A stretch of 64,000 nucleotides of DNA from Isochrysis galbana (lineage: Eukaryota; Haptophyta; Isochrysidales; Isochrysidaceae): assembly GCA_018136815.1 (NCBI GenBank), contig CM030934.1:1210979-1274978 (forward strand), in the 5' to 3' direction. The notes under the pieces were generated by a model that saw only the letters and a list, made by a program, of their open reading frames with translations, had not been told where the DNA came from and did no database searches. Made by a program: the position numbers and the translations under genes. Positions 1 through 11,083 of the stretch are shown in pieces (the stretch's first letter is position 1; each line of letters opens with the position of its first letter).

Positions 1-11
1 AGAGCTGTACC

Positions 12-398
12 ATGCAGGCAATTGTGAGCGGTGTGGTGGGCGGTGGTGCAGGTATGGTCCTCGGCGTGGTGCTCACGCCTTTCAACTCGACTCTCCAGGC
101 GGAGACGGAGCATCTGGAGCTGCGCGAGCAGATGAGAAGGGGTGTTCGAGAGATGGGTGTGCAATCTCGCTCGTGGGGTAAGAGCCTGCTCGTTATTGGC
201 GCCGTTTTCTCGGCCTCGGAGTGCTTTGTGGAGAAGTCGCGTGGCAGGACTGACAGGTGGAACTCAATACTAGGCGGTTGCCTCACTGGCGGAGTGCTTG
301 CAGCTAATGCTGGGCCGCAAGCTATGGGAATTGGGTGTGTTGGATTCGCTGCATTTTCTGCCGCCATCGACGCTCTTGGCTTCGGCCACTTTGATTGA
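12..398 (+). CDS. TIM22: Tim22-type mitochondrial inner membrane translocase subunit (5' end probably outside the window)
   Basis: Tim22 is the channel subunit of the TIM22 complex, which inserts carrier proteins into the mitochondrial inner membrane. The frame encodes 128 residues. A first glycine-rich membrane segment lies near residues 5-25, a loop with charged residues follows, then SxGK and a membrane helix near 58-72, and finally the family signature WNSILGGCLTGGVLAANAGP and GPQAMGIGCVGFAAFS (about residues 82-118). No stop lies between the window edge and the ATG at 12, so the usual longer N-terminus may be cut off by the edge; family members are commonly 170-200 residues. No intron is visible. 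The signature block is what I see; the function is family knowledge. Tim17/Tim23 paralogues are less likely because the GPQAMGIGC and FSAAID block is Tim22-like. Confidence 0.85.
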   Translation: MQAIVSGVVGGGAGMVLGVVLTPFNSTLQAETEHLELREQMRRGVREMGVQSRSWGKSLLVIGAVFSASECFVEKSRGRTDRWNSILGGCLTGGVLAANAGPQAMGIGCVGFAAFSAAIDALGFGHFD

Positions 399-1636
399 TC
401 TCAAATGCTCGCCAAAAATCTTACATACTTTCACTAGCTTTCAGATGCTGGTGGCATTGAGACCCAAGGAACGAGGCTAAGGCTTGAAAGTTTCTCAAAG
501 TGGCCATCTACCCTCCTACAATTTAGCCTGTTTGTGATCGCGTCGGTGGTTCAATGCGTCTGCAGTGGCCGACTTTCGGGCACGTCGATGCATCGGGAAG
601 GTAAACGCGAGAGTCATGCAAAGTAATGGTGCGTATGCATGCCAACACCTTGCCCTCATTGTTGCCCCTGATGCGGGCGCCCCTAATTTGCTGTCTTTTG
701 CCGTTCAATGTCGATTTGTTAAATAGCCGCCTTTGCAATGGTGTGGGCTATTGGTTGAGCTGTGTTTCGTCGGTACGAGGAGTGAGATACGGGGGGAGCC
801 CCCGACTTGTATTTTACGATGTACCAATACCGGAGAGGGCTTGTTCGCCCCTCTTTCCCTACTCCCTACGGATCGATCTAATCAACGATAAATAATGTAG
901 TGCGCGTCGGGGACCGTCCCAGGCGCAGGTGGGAGCCCGTGACCGTGAGAGCTACGAGCGGACCCGCCAAGCGGGCGCGGGCTTGCCCAATGCCATTCGA
1001 CGCGCCGACACGGACACGGCCAACACCCGCACCCCACACCCAAGGCGCTGCGCGCCGCGGCGAGAATTTAAGAAGTTGTTTAATTTCTTTTTTCTCGGCT
1101 GCTCGCGCGGGAGCTACGCGCACCATCTCATCCCGATCCCTTTTTGCCTTTGCGCGCCGGCGCCCTAGAGCGAGAGCATCCCAACGCTCTAAAAAATATG
1201 CGAGAGCGACCCGAGCTTCCATGGCATGATAGCCGCATAAATTCGCACGCCATAGCGTGCCTGTCTGTTGCAGCCGTTTGTGTTCATGTTCTCATGGTCT
1301 GAGGAAGCACCTCATGCTCAACGCAAATGCCTTACTGCTCAATTCATCCAGTCGTGACGGGCTGCCCGTTTGAATGAATACACTAGACTTGAGGACACGT
1401 ACCGGTACAATGCGCATTGTAGTCGTGGCGAAACGTCATAGCACGTTGCTGGCGTCGTCATGGTGTCTTTGCACAGTCAGGAATTGACATTTCAGGCGGA
1501 TGTGCGTACGCGCACGTTGTCTCTAAGCATGGGTGCTGATTGATTGTGGGGGATCCAATGAGGCCGCTTCGAAGCGGATCCCGGGGATGCCGTGTCAAGT
1601 TGCCGGCAATCGCTGTCATGGTTGCAAGACGCCTCC
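399..1636. other. Intergenic stretch between Tim22 and the dynein chain 3' end
   Basis: About 1.2 kb without a supported gene. Short reading frames on both strands lack family motifs and overlap one another. The part from 900 to 1200 is very GC-rich with a short A/T island near 1075-1100. No tRNA cloverleaf, palindromic element terminus or dispersed repeat seen elsewhere in the window was found here. Confidence 0.6.
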
Positions 1637-4279
1637 TCAAAGGCTTTCAAGCAATTGGTGCAATCTGAAGGCCTCGTTGGGTTCGGGCTTGGCGACATCA
1701 TCCTGAAGTAGATGGAGCGTGACGTCACCGCCGCCTCCTGCGATCCCGACGTAGCACGCGACCTCGCCACGGCGAGCGCGGTTGCTCGCCCCCAAGGCGA
1801 TACGGACTCGGACCTGCACAAGGGGTTGATAACGTGAATTTCTTGCGAGACGGCAGGGAGAGCTTTGAAGAACAGAATCAGTGTGCGAGCGCCCAGCCAT
1901 TAAACATGGAAATGAGCCAGTGCTCCTGAGGAAAGATTTCTGCGCACGCACCTCTGATCCAGCGGTACCAAAGCCAGCACTCGCATGCGAGTACAAGGGG
2001 GCCTTATGCGTGGGAGCACGAGCGTCGTGCATCAAGTCAAACACGTGGAGGGTTGCGTCACCGTCAAGAAGGAAGAAAACACATGGGCGTGTGGGAGACC
2101 AAGCGAGCTGAGCCGCAGGGGCAAATGACGGCGGTTCAAGGACAAGTAGAGGGCGTGGCTCGGAGATGTCATAGAGCGAGACCTACAAGGAGCATGGAAC
2201 AAGCCGTTTGAGAGGGACTCGAAGCTGGAGTTTGGTATGCGGGCCAAACGGTGCATACGGACTTGCCGCCGCGTCGGGTCTCGTGCAATGCAGAGGGTCG
2301 TAAGCAAGTTGTCATGTAAACGCACCGATGCATCCGCCCGGCCTGCAAGGAAGATGTCATGCTGCGTCGGCGAAAATGCGAGACAGGTGATAGCCGCACT
2401 CGTGCTTGTACTAGGTGGCGTGAACTCGGAAGGCTGAGGCGCACCATTGGCGTACCTGAAGTCAGAATGAGGGAGGAGATTTAAGATAGAATAGCGTCAT
2501 TGGCGTCTAGGCGAAACGAACAGCGGCCTAGGTATGACGCTCAACAGTACAGCAGGCCATCCACGAATGCCACATTCAAGATAGTGTGCACGCATCGCCG
2601 TCATAATGACACAAGTGAAATTCGTGCCAAAGCTGGCGGAAATGGCTCACCTAGACACCTGCCGTAGCTGTCCATCGTCCATTCCCACAAGAAATTTGGA
2701 CGGGTCCGATGGCAACGGCGCAAAGCAGAGGGTACGTGCCAATAGCATGTCATCCAATGCAATTCCGCCTCGCTTTTGTTTGAAGCCTCGGGGTGGAATG
2801 CACGTTTGAATGACGGAGGTTTGTACCAGACGAAGCTTGCCCCCGACAACCTGGCCGTAGGCGAAACCGTCAGCTGCAGCTTCGCCGTTTTCAAGTGACA
2901 ACAGCGAGAGGTCGCCCTCGAGGAGCTGCCAAACGATGAGCTTGCCTGATGCATCCATTGAGGAGAGCACCAAATCGGTAGTCTCAGCCCCGGGGATCGG
3001 CTCGGTGACTTCGAGTGCAACAACTGGAGCCTCATGGCCGTGGGAAAGCGATCCGCCATCCGAACAGAATGTGGGAGATCGAAGAGCCATACGCTCGCCC
3101 CCCACCATGACCGACTCATGCCGCGAACCGGCTTCGCGCAGATCCCACATCTGAATGGATCCATCCGCTGAGCCGGCGAATGCCACACGACAAGGTGTAC
3201 TCGTGATAGCACAACGAGTAGGCAGACCGAGCGCACGCAGCAGTTGCCATGGGCTGGTCGGCTGGTGGACAATCCAGACCGCCAGAAGTCCACCACCTGA
3301 ACAGGCCCGGCGCATCGCGACGTCTTCTCGCTTCTTCCCCTTCGGCAGTTCACCATCATGCAAACCATATGCAACGAGGGTGGACCCGCCATCTGCAGTG
3401 AAAGCGACGTCGACAGGAGGACGGGCATCAAAGGGTTTGGGAAGTGCGAAGACGGCCGAGCGGGTGGCAATTGGTAGCTCGGACTTGGGTCCAAAGCCGC
3501 CTGTGCCCCCAGCGCTCAGAAGCGCATTCTCGGCACAGAGCGCCTCAATCACAGCCGAAGCAGAGATGAGGAAGCGGTTCAAGCGCGCCGTGTTGGCGCT
3601 GAGAGCGGCTGCCGTGCGCGCTGATTCGGAGACGTCTGTGAGCGCACGTTTATTCTGTGTGCTCAGATCATCCGGGGCTTGGCACGCCTGTTCGTCGTTG
3701 TCAACATCTTCGGTCTGTGTCGCTGCCTCCATGTCATCATCATGCGTTTGCACCCGTTTGGAGCGCAACTTCATCTCCCGCCGCAGCAGCTCATATGGTG
3801 TCTGAGGTGCCGATTCATACAGTGTGAAACTAACCGGCTCAAGTTGCACCGCCTCGAGCAGCGCAGCCCTACGCACCGCGCGAAGCTTCTGCAGGCTACG
3901 CTCAGCATTGGTTGTGGGAGCGATGAAGTGCTTTTTCACTGGGGCCACATCAACCGTGCCGACGACTTTCACTGGCGCTCGCTTTGGCTGAAGCACCCGG
4001 CGCTCAGGCGGTCGATTACTGGTGGGCGAGCTGTCCGTCTCAATCTGGCTCGCGTCCATCGGCGGTGGAGCAGGCTGCGGGGGCGGCGGAAGCAGAGAGT
4101 TCTCTTCCTCCTCCTCCTCCTCGTCGAATTCTGCAGAGCAAGCACAGGGAAGGGCGCGCGGCAGGGGTGGAGCGGTTGCGGGGGACAAATAGTAGGCGAA
4201 GACGGATACGTGGGGAATCGCTGGGCTGCTCACCATCCTCATAGTCCTCGAAGTCCTCATCATCGTACTCATCCGCCAT
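1637..4279 (-). CDS. DYNC2I1: Dynein-2 intermediate chain, WDR60/DYNC2I1 type, five exons
   Basis: Intermediate chain of the retrograde intraflagellar-transport motor. Reconstructed exons (minus strand): 4279-4234, 4130-2651, 2455-2326, 2182-1952, 1813-1637; total 2,064 nt, 687 residues, all introns GT-AG (103, 195, 143 and 138 bases). The N-terminus is the acidic run MADEYDDEDFEDYED joined to EFDEEEE, as in WDR60. Propeller blades follow, with GSADGSIQMWDLRE in exon 2, LAFSP and FLAGRADAS in exon 3 (compare FLAGCSDGS in animal WDR60) and LAWSPTRPCVFF with HVFDL in exon 4. The last exon ends KPEPNEAFRLHQLLESL, matching the conserved family C-terminus. Frame and homology continue across each junction. 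It is shorter than human WDR60 (about 1,066 residues), mainly in the disordered N-terminal part. A 544-base CT tract lies just upstream. Exon joins are inference from splice signals and frame. Confidence 0.85.
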
Positions 4280-4515
4280 GGCGAGGGGGAGGTAGAGAGA
4301 GAGAGGAGAGGAGTGAGGGAAAGAGAGAGTGACAGAGACTAGAGAGACGACGGAAAACAGACGAGAGAATTAGGAAAGAAGGAGAGAGCGAGGAAAGAGG
4401 AGAGAGAATCCGCGGGAGACGAGCGAGCCCCGCCATCCTCTCTGCCTCTCTCTTCTCGTAGAATAAACGTGTTCACTCCTCCTTCCTCTCTGTTTTCGTT
4501 CTCGTCGATCTTTGC

Positions 4516-5064
<549 letters not shown>

Positions 5065-5329
5065 CTCTCGTCGTTCGTTCGCACGTTCGTTCACCCAGGG
5101 GTTGAGACTGCTGGAGGATAGGGTAGAGCAGCTGATGTATGAGTCCATGAATACAATACTACTAGTACAAATAACTTATTGGCATTGTAGTACTAGAGGT
5201 CTTTTGCGGGGTTTTAGGAAGGTTGAAATTGAACGGGCTTGAAATAGTTCTGCGGAGGGCTCTTGCAACTGCTCCACAAAATGTAAACTCGCTTCTTGGT
5301 TCCAACAAGTGGTTGAAAGAGAGCGCGCG

Positions 5330-6494
5330 CACAGTTGGGGGCAGAGGAGGCTGGGGCTGGGCCCTGGCCTCCCCTGCCTCTCCCTCGCTGACGCTCCAGA
5401 GCCTCTGGGGCCCCCACGTTGCACCTCTGCCTCTCGACCAAGGGGGGGAGGGGGGGTTGGAGCAATGGGCTGGCCACGACAGGCCAGGATGGGCGAATGG
5501 GGCGAGTCTGTGGGGAAGGAAGTGGGTCAGTAGGGCAGTCTCCTCAGGGCGTATGGGTTCACGTTGACACGCCCTCGAGGGCCCATTACAGTAGCTTGGG
5601 CAAGGTGTTAACCCATCTGGCCTCTTACAAGTGTTGACGCAGGGCACAACAAGTGTTGACACGGTGTTGACGCACTTCCACTCTTCACTGTTGCGGTTGC
5701 TGGTTGCTGATCTGCTTGCTTTAGCGGGCAGCGCGGCAGCACGCGCGAGGGAATGCGCGGTCAAATGACAAAATGCCTATCGCCTATCGGGACACGCGCG
5801 GCCCCGCGCAGGTGGAACGCGCAGGCGACGCGCAGCGCGCAACGTGAGCGTCGGCCGGTCGGTCGCGCGCAGCGAGTGCGGCGAGCAGCCGGTCCACGGC
5901 CGCGAAGGCGGCGGCGGGCACGCCGGCGCACCTCCGACCGCCGCCGCTGCCTCCCCACGCAGTAGGCGGCCCACGCGTGCACAATGAGTAGCACGGTCCC
6001 GTCGTGCGTGGGCGCGCCGGCGCGCCGCCCGTGTAGCGGCAGCAGCGCAGCGCGCAGCAGCAGCAAGTGCAGCCGCGCAAGCTCCAAGTTGGCCATGGTG
6101 CCCGTGCCGAAGAGCAACTCCCCACTTGCCACTTGGCCATGCAGCTCCTCGTGCGCGCGCACGCGCGGCACGTAGCATTCAGTGGGTGCGTGAGTGCGTG
6201 GGTGCGTGGGTGCATAGTAGTACACAGCACCGGCGGCAGTGTGGTGTTAACCCGCTGCTGGTACCAACACTTGCAGATTGAGGTGTTAACGCATGTGCCA
6301 CACCTAGCCAATGGAGGTGTTAACGCAAAGTGGGTCAACATCGGGTTAACGTGAACCCATACACCCTGAGTCTCCTCCTGGCAAGCCATCAGGCATGCCA
6401 GGAGGATGGGTGGTTCCTCCCCCATGGCAGGGGAGGAGTGGAGGGAGGGGGGGGCTCGTGCCCCCCCATGGGTCAACCAAGTATAAACTTAGTT
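5330..6494 (-). mobile_element. Palindrome-headed element, copy A, split by a hAT-like insertion
   Basis: This matches the copy ending at 10071. The segment 5336-5536 aligns with 9739-9940, and 6377-6494 aligns with 9952-10071. The element reads on the minus strand: terminus palindrome (6475-6494, AACCAAGTATAAACTTAGTT on plus), then GACCC and an ATGG start. The reading frame begins MTHGGARAPPSLHSSPAMGE, like the other copies. It is interrupted at 5545-6368 by an 824-base element with its own target duplication. No flanking direct repeat for the outer element was found. The encoded peptide has no recognised domain and is probably not functional here. Confidence 0.7.
5545..6368. mobile_element. 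Non-autonomous hAT-like element, 824 bases, 8-base target duplication
   Basis: The left end reads CAGGGCGTATGGGTTCACGT. The right end is its near-perfect inverse, with CCCATACACCCTG at 6356-6368. The 8 bases AGTCTCCT occur on both sides (5537-5544 and 6369-6376). An uninterrupted relative of the outer repeat at 9940-9955 lacks the insert. CAGGG-type ends and 8-base duplications are typical of hAT transposons. Subterminal GTGTTRAC motifs recur at both ends (5608-5670 and 6242-6350), as in many hAT elements. The interior is GC-rich, its long frames have no transposase motifs, so mobilisation would have to come in trans. Confidence 0.85.
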
Positions 6495-7007
6495 GACCTG
6501 GCTCTATGCTCTATGTACACCGGCTCAGCCGTTGGTACCACTCCATATGTGGGGAGCCAAGAAACCCTGCCGCCTTGCGCGGGGGGGGAAAACGCTGCGT
6601 GCAACAAAGCGCTAATCGCATTCAGAAGACTTGAGGCTTGCAGAGAGATGGCCCCGCGCCACAATAATGACGGCCCTCGACCCATTCGACGCGGTGTGCG
6701 CGCACATCATTTGCACCTCATACGGCTTGGTGAGCGACATTGGTCTTAATGACGGTAGCAGTAGGAACTCATTTGCAAAGAGACTCAAGAGAATATTGAG
6801 GAGAAATACCACTCATTGCAGAAGATAGGAAGCAAATGTGGCATGAGAGGTCGCAATCAACAGAGGATGCCGCTTGCGACAAAATTCAGGAAGCCAATGC
6901 GGGGTTAGGGGGCACGTCAATCATGCTCGATTGCACATCGCCACCACATGTTCCATAGTTGCGCCTTGTTCCTCGCTTAGTTCTTTTGTGTTTGCATCTT
7001 GAATTAC
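6495..7007. other. Gap between repeat copy A and the dioxygenase 3' end
   Basis: No supported gene or family motif. Short frames near 6612-6828 overlap on both strands. The stretch holds the 3' flank of the minus-strand dioxygenase gene. Confidence 0.5.
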
Positions 7008-8257
7008 TTATGAGGCTGCGACACGTGGTCGTTGACTGCCGTAATGCGCCTCATATAACTTATCCAGCAAATAGTCTTTTCCACTTATTGGCGGGTACTT
7101 GGGCTTCTCGCCAGGCAAAAGCATGACTGGGTGAGCCTCCACCTACGGTGAAGAATGGGGGCATCAGTGCAAATGCGAAGGATACATGATATGCTTGCTT
7201 GCAAGGCCGAGCCATGTTGGAAACCTGATCCGTGGTGAGTCCAATATGTGCGCATGAAGCAGGTGGCTCGTGTAAGCTGGCCGATGCCACAATGGACCGA
7301 GTTCGCCACAACATCAACAAGTGCGAGTAGGAGAACGGTGAGTAGCCATTCAAGCACACTTACCATGGCATCCTCATCAGGATCAACAAAGAAGGCAATT
7401 GAGTAACGATGCCGGGATGCGGCTCCTTCCGTCGGCACGACTACGCGGTGAGCCGTCGCCTGGTAGTTGTCGTTTGTCCAGCGCGCCGTGAGGGCGCCCG
7501 TGTTGATGATGCAACACAGGTCATCGCAGGGCACCTTAGCTGGCACCCACCCTGCGTCTGTACAGGCATCAGCATCTGATACAGTGGAACCCTGAATTTT
7601 CTTCACTTGCAAGCCCTCCTCCCCGCCGAGGACAAACAGGAACGTGAACAATCCGAAGTCGGTGTGCGCACCGCATCTTACGGGTGGATCGCCACCAGCC
7701 CAATCGCATGGCGGATAGTGAAGAAAGCGGAGCGTGACCTGATCCCATTTGGAGAGCGTCCTTGAGAAGAATTTTGTATCTCCCAGGCCGAGGGCGTCGG
7801 CGGCACATTCGCATGTACCGGTTGCCACCGCCTCGAGCGCGTTCCAGAGAGTCTCGGCGGCTTCCTTGAATCCTGGAGGGCAGCCGCTGTAGTCGTTGTG
7901 GTGCACGCCAGGCTTCCGGATGTTGAAGGCCTCCTTCCGGTCTGGGCCTCGCGCGCGGTCGAGGGCCTCGACAGAAAGGGGGCTATATCCACAGTTGGTC
8001 TCGGCAGTGAGCCTACGCATCTGTTTGAGCTTGTGCTCCTCGGGCTGATCGAAGAGGAGCTTAGCCGCAGCGAAGGCCTTGTTCACCAGCTGCTCGTCCA
8101 CCCCGTTCATTGGCAGTCTGGCCGCCACGAAGCCTGAGCCGCTACGGCAGGCTGCGTCCATCTGACTCGCGGCGCTCGCTCGCGCATTCGGCTCGTTCCC
8201 ACCGTCAGTATAGGGCCTCAGATCGAGGATGGGCACTGCAGGCTGGGCGGACGACAT
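7008..8257 (-). CDS. 2-oxoglutarate/Fe(II)-dependent dioxygenase (isopenicillin-N-synthase-like fold), two exons
   Basis: A soluble oxygenase using 2-oxoglutarate and Fe(II); substrate unknown. Exon 1 spans 8257-7364 and exon 2 spans 7142-7008, with a 221-base GT-AG intron; total 342 residues, the usual length. The start MSSAQPAVPILDL begins directly with the family's VPILDL strand; upstream in-frame codons are GA-repeat. The N-terminal DIOX_N-type region is followed by the catalytic core: HTDFG supplies His and Asp, TAHRVV the distal His, and RHRYSIAFF the Arg-x-Ser that binds 2-oxoglutarate. Exon 2 restores the family C-terminus (GEKPKYPPISGKDYL), which an unspliced reading would lose. GA/CT repeats lie immediately upstream (8260-8340). 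Plant homologues act on flavonoids, gibberellin or ethylene precursors, but sequence alone does not choose between these. Confidence 0.9.
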
Positions 8258-8635
8258 CGGGCTCTCTCTCGCTCTCTCGCTCTCTCGCTCTCTCCCGCGC
8301 GTGACCTTTCTCCTCTCCCCCTCCTCTTTCTCTCTCACTTATCTGCGCGTTTTCTCTGCTGGCCGACCAGCAGGCAGGGAGGAGGGCGAGAACGGAGGAG
8401 AGGGGGGTACAACACGTAGAAAGAAGTACGAGTACTCTGCTCTACTCTAGAGTAGAGGGTAGATTATTGTAAGCCAGTGATATTGAAAAAAAAAAGCTTA
8501 AAAAACTTACCGCTACTTGCACGGCTTGCGGCAGATTGCTTGTGCTACTCCTAACTACCCTCCTCATCCTACCACATCCCCTTCCCCCTCCTCCCGCTTC
8601 TCTCTTTGGAGAATCGGGGGAGGAGAGGCCGCGTG
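8258..8635. other. Dioxygenase promoter region with GA/CT repeat
   Basis: Contains CT/CG-rich repeats (8260-8340) directly upstream of the dioxygenase start, a short inverted motif around TCTACTCTAGAGTAGA (8442-8457), and an A-run near 8487. No gene was recognised. Confidence 0.5.
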
Positions 8636-8818
8636 CCTAGATGGGAAATACGTATTTACCGTATTTGGCCAGAGGCCAAATACATATGTATTTGGCTGTA
8701 TTTGAAGGGCGTCCGGGGTTGTAGGCCTCGAATGTATTTGAAATGTATTTGGCCGGAGGCCAAATACATATGTATTTGGCTGTATTTGTAGGCCCTAGCA
8801 CCGTATTTCCCATCTAGG
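8636..8818. mobile_element. 183-base MITE with 8-base target duplication
   Basis: Ends CCTAGATGGGAAATACG and its exact inverse CGTATTTCCCATCTAGG, flanked on both sides by GCCGCGTG (8628-8635 and 8819-8826). The interior consists of repeated CGTATTTGG and CCAAATACATATGTATTTGG motifs, themselves palindromic and arranged in two subrepeats. No coding capacity. Confidence 0.88.
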
Positions 8819-9085
8819 GCCGCGTGCGCTGCTTCGACCAGGGGCCAGGGGCGTGAGATAATGGGGGTAAGAGTGGGTAGTGGTAGTGATGGTCCTATTT
8901 GAGATGTTTTCCGGCTCCTTCCGGGGCCGGCATCCGGTAGGATCCGTTGTCCGTGTTTTGTGGAATCAAGCTCGTGCTTGATCGTGGGGCAAGTCTCAGC
9001 GGGGCTAGGGCATGAGTGAAGAGAAGTCTTGAGTGAGAGAGGGGGGAAAAGGGAAAAGGGCGCGCTACATCGCGACGACGGTCAG

Positions 9086-9140
9086 TGGTGAACATGAACA
9101 TGTTCAGAGGTGAACATGTTCAGAGGTGAACATGTTCAGG
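9086..9140. repeat. Three spaced copies of palindrome GAACATGTTC
   Basis: GAACATGTTC recurs three times at 15-17-base spacing, separated by AGAGGT. Each unit is a perfect 10-base palindrome, which could be a dimeric factor site or a minisatellite. No adjacent gene start makes a regulatory role certain. Confidence 0.6.
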
Positions 9141-9179
9141 TTGTGGGTCAACTTGTTGCTTGTTGAGTGTGGGTGTGTC

Positions 9180-9314
9180 GTCTCGTGGCTGTACCCACTG
9201 TGTCTCCCCGGACACCGCTGAAGGACACCGCTGAAGGACGCGGGGGGGGGGGGGCGCTGAGGGACGCTGGGAGACGCTGAGGGACGCTGGGGAACGCTGA
9301 GGGACGCGCTGGGG
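9180..9314. repeat. Imperfect minisatellite (GACGCTGRGG units)
   Basis: Repeats of GACACCGCTGAAG and GACGCTGAGG-like 10-12-base units with a G run at 9241-9254. Non-coding. Confidence 0.65.
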
Positions 9315-9331
9315 GGGTTGAGGGAAGAGAA

Positions 9332-10071
9332 ACCTTTTAATAGTCTCACCGCACACGCGGCCGTGGACCCTCTACTTTCTACTCACGTAGGAAACTTTCT
9401 ACACCCCCACTTCCCCGGCCCTTCTCCCCCCGCCATAAGGCGACTCCCCCCGTGCACTACTAGGGGGATAGGGGTGAAGGGCTTAGATATGGTCCGGTGG
9501 CCCGCGCCCCCCCCCGGTGATCATTCCCCCCTTTCCTCCTGTGTCTCCGAGTGGGCGGCGGTCTCAGCCCCGACTTATCCTGTAAACGGGTGCGGGACTT
9601 ACCTATTTTCCGGTGAGCGGAGCTCTCGCTCCGCCCACCCCCTTCTCCGCGCTCTCTCTCCCCTCTCCTGCGGCACGCGCGATGGCGCGCCTGCGGCAGG
9701 CCTGCAGCTGCCTGCTGGCGACCCCTGGAGGCTCATGGAGGCCAGCTCTGGGGGCAGAGGAGGCTGGGACTGGGCCCTGGCACTGCCTCTCCCTCGCTGG
9801 CGCTCCTGAGCCTCTGGGGCCCCCAATCTGCACCTGTCTGCCTGTCGACCAGGGGGGAGGGGGGGTTGGAGCAATGGGCTGGCCACGAGGGGCCAGGATG
9901 GGCGAATGGGGCGAGCCTGTGGGGAAGGGAGTGGGTCAGTAGGGCAGTGGCCTCCTGGCAAGCCATCAGGCGTGCCAGGAGGATGGGTGGTTCCTCCCCC
10001 ATGGCAGGGGAGGAGTGGAGAGAGGGGGGGGCTCGTGCCCCCCCATGGGTCAACCAAGTATAAACTTAGTT
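9332..10071 (-). mobile_element. Palindrome-headed element, copy B, bounded by 17-base direct repeats
   Basis: The clearest unit of the family. GGGTTGAGGGAAGAGAA occurs at 9315-9331 and again at 10072-10088, so the element is 740 bases. On the minus strand it starts exactly with the palindrome (10071-10052) and then GACCC and ATGG. A frame running MTHGGARAPPSLHSSPAMGE then PPILLARLMACQE follows, and the element ends in the tail block 9332-9585, also seen at 33642-33882 and in part at 52.9 and 60.4 kb. The peptide has no known domain. Direct repeats abutting the palindrome show that it is the terminus. Whether they are a target duplication or recombination by-products is open. Confidence 0.75.
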
Positions 10072-10099
10072 GGGTTGAGGGAAGAGAAGACGGCGTCTC

Positions 10100-10280
10100 A
10101 ACGCGCGGACGCGGAAGAGAGCCGCCGTCTCGGCGCGCGGAGGGGGGGGAAGGAAATCTGCGGAGGGGGGGGAAGGGCCGCCGTCTCGGCGCGCGGAGGG
10201 GGGGGGACCGCGCGGAGGGGGGGGAATGGCGGAGGGGGGGGGGAACAGCGGAGGGGAAGGGGAGGAGTGGAGGGGGAACT
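10100..10280. repeat. G-rich minisatellite (CGGAGGGGGGG units)
   Basis: Tandem GCCGTCTCGGCGCGCGGAGG and CGGAGGGGGGGGAA units with variable G runs, directly following the element copy at 9332-10071. The Pro/Gly-rich frames across it are repeat artefacts. Confidence 0.7.
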
Positions 10281-10549
10281 GCAGAAGGGGCCCAGTTCTG
10301 TTACCTTCATTTCTTACCTTAAACGCGTGGACAATTACCGTAACGGTAAAAATAAAACTCAAATCTTCGAATTTCGAGACGAAAATCGGCGAACCAGGAT
10401 CTGAGCCCAGGGAGAATCCGAATTTGCACGCCTTGAGTGACCAAGACGAACATAGAAGACGATATATAACGACGAAGGCACGTACCCATGCCGAAATATT
10501 CATGCCAGGAGGCCTGAATACAGCAACATACCTGTTACCTGCTCACCGC

Positions 10550-11083
10550 TTGGCCCGGGCCAGAGTTTCGCGAAATGTTTTGCAAAATTTGGGTGGACAG
10601 ACGAAATCGAAATTTTTGACCGAAATTTGGGTGCAAGTGCGAGGCGCTGAAGAACGGCGCATAGCGCCGAAGCGAAATTTGGGCCCCGAACGAAGCGCCC
10701 TCCCCCCCCCGTCGCCTCCCCCCCGCATGCGCAGCATGCGCATGACGCCCTCTAAATAAAAATTAGTTACAACTGGGAATATCGGCGGCTTCACTGAGCC
10801 AATGGCCAATGCCAATGGCGACGAAGCACTTACTATTGATTGCGTCCGTATGAGTTGTATATAGTTAGTGTAGAGTATAGCACGTGTACGCAAATACTGT
10901 ATAATGTTAGTTAGGTGCGTATAAACGATGCGCGCGGAGCGCGCTAGCGCCATTATAACCGAGAGCAAAGCAAAACACCCCCGAAATTTAGGTGGAGCGG
11001 GCCCGAAACTTAGTGAAATGCGTGCGAAATTTCGCCGAAACGAAATTTGGGCGGGTCCGAAACGAAACTCTGGCCTGGGCCAA
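10550..11083. mobile_element. 534-base terminal-inverted-repeat element with 8-base target duplication
   Basis: Left end TTGGCCCGGGCCAGAGTTTC and right end GAAACTCTGGCCTGGGCCAA are inverse copies with one mismatch. CTCACCGC flanks both ends (10542-10549 and 11084-11091). The interior near each end contains repeated CGAAATTTGGG motifs. A 325-residue minus-strand reading frame spans the element but also continues into flanking sequence and has no motif. A related CGAAAC-rich tract occurs at 53140-53270. Confidence 0.85.

Noticed and set aside
3155-4332. Plus-strand frames of 216-217 codons opposite the dynein chain
   Set aside because: Shadows of the minus-strand WD-repeat exon.
5761-6476. 154-230-codon frames inside the hAT-like insertion
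   Set aside because: Arg/Ala/Cys-rich composition from GC-rich DNA, several overlapping frames, no transposase residues.
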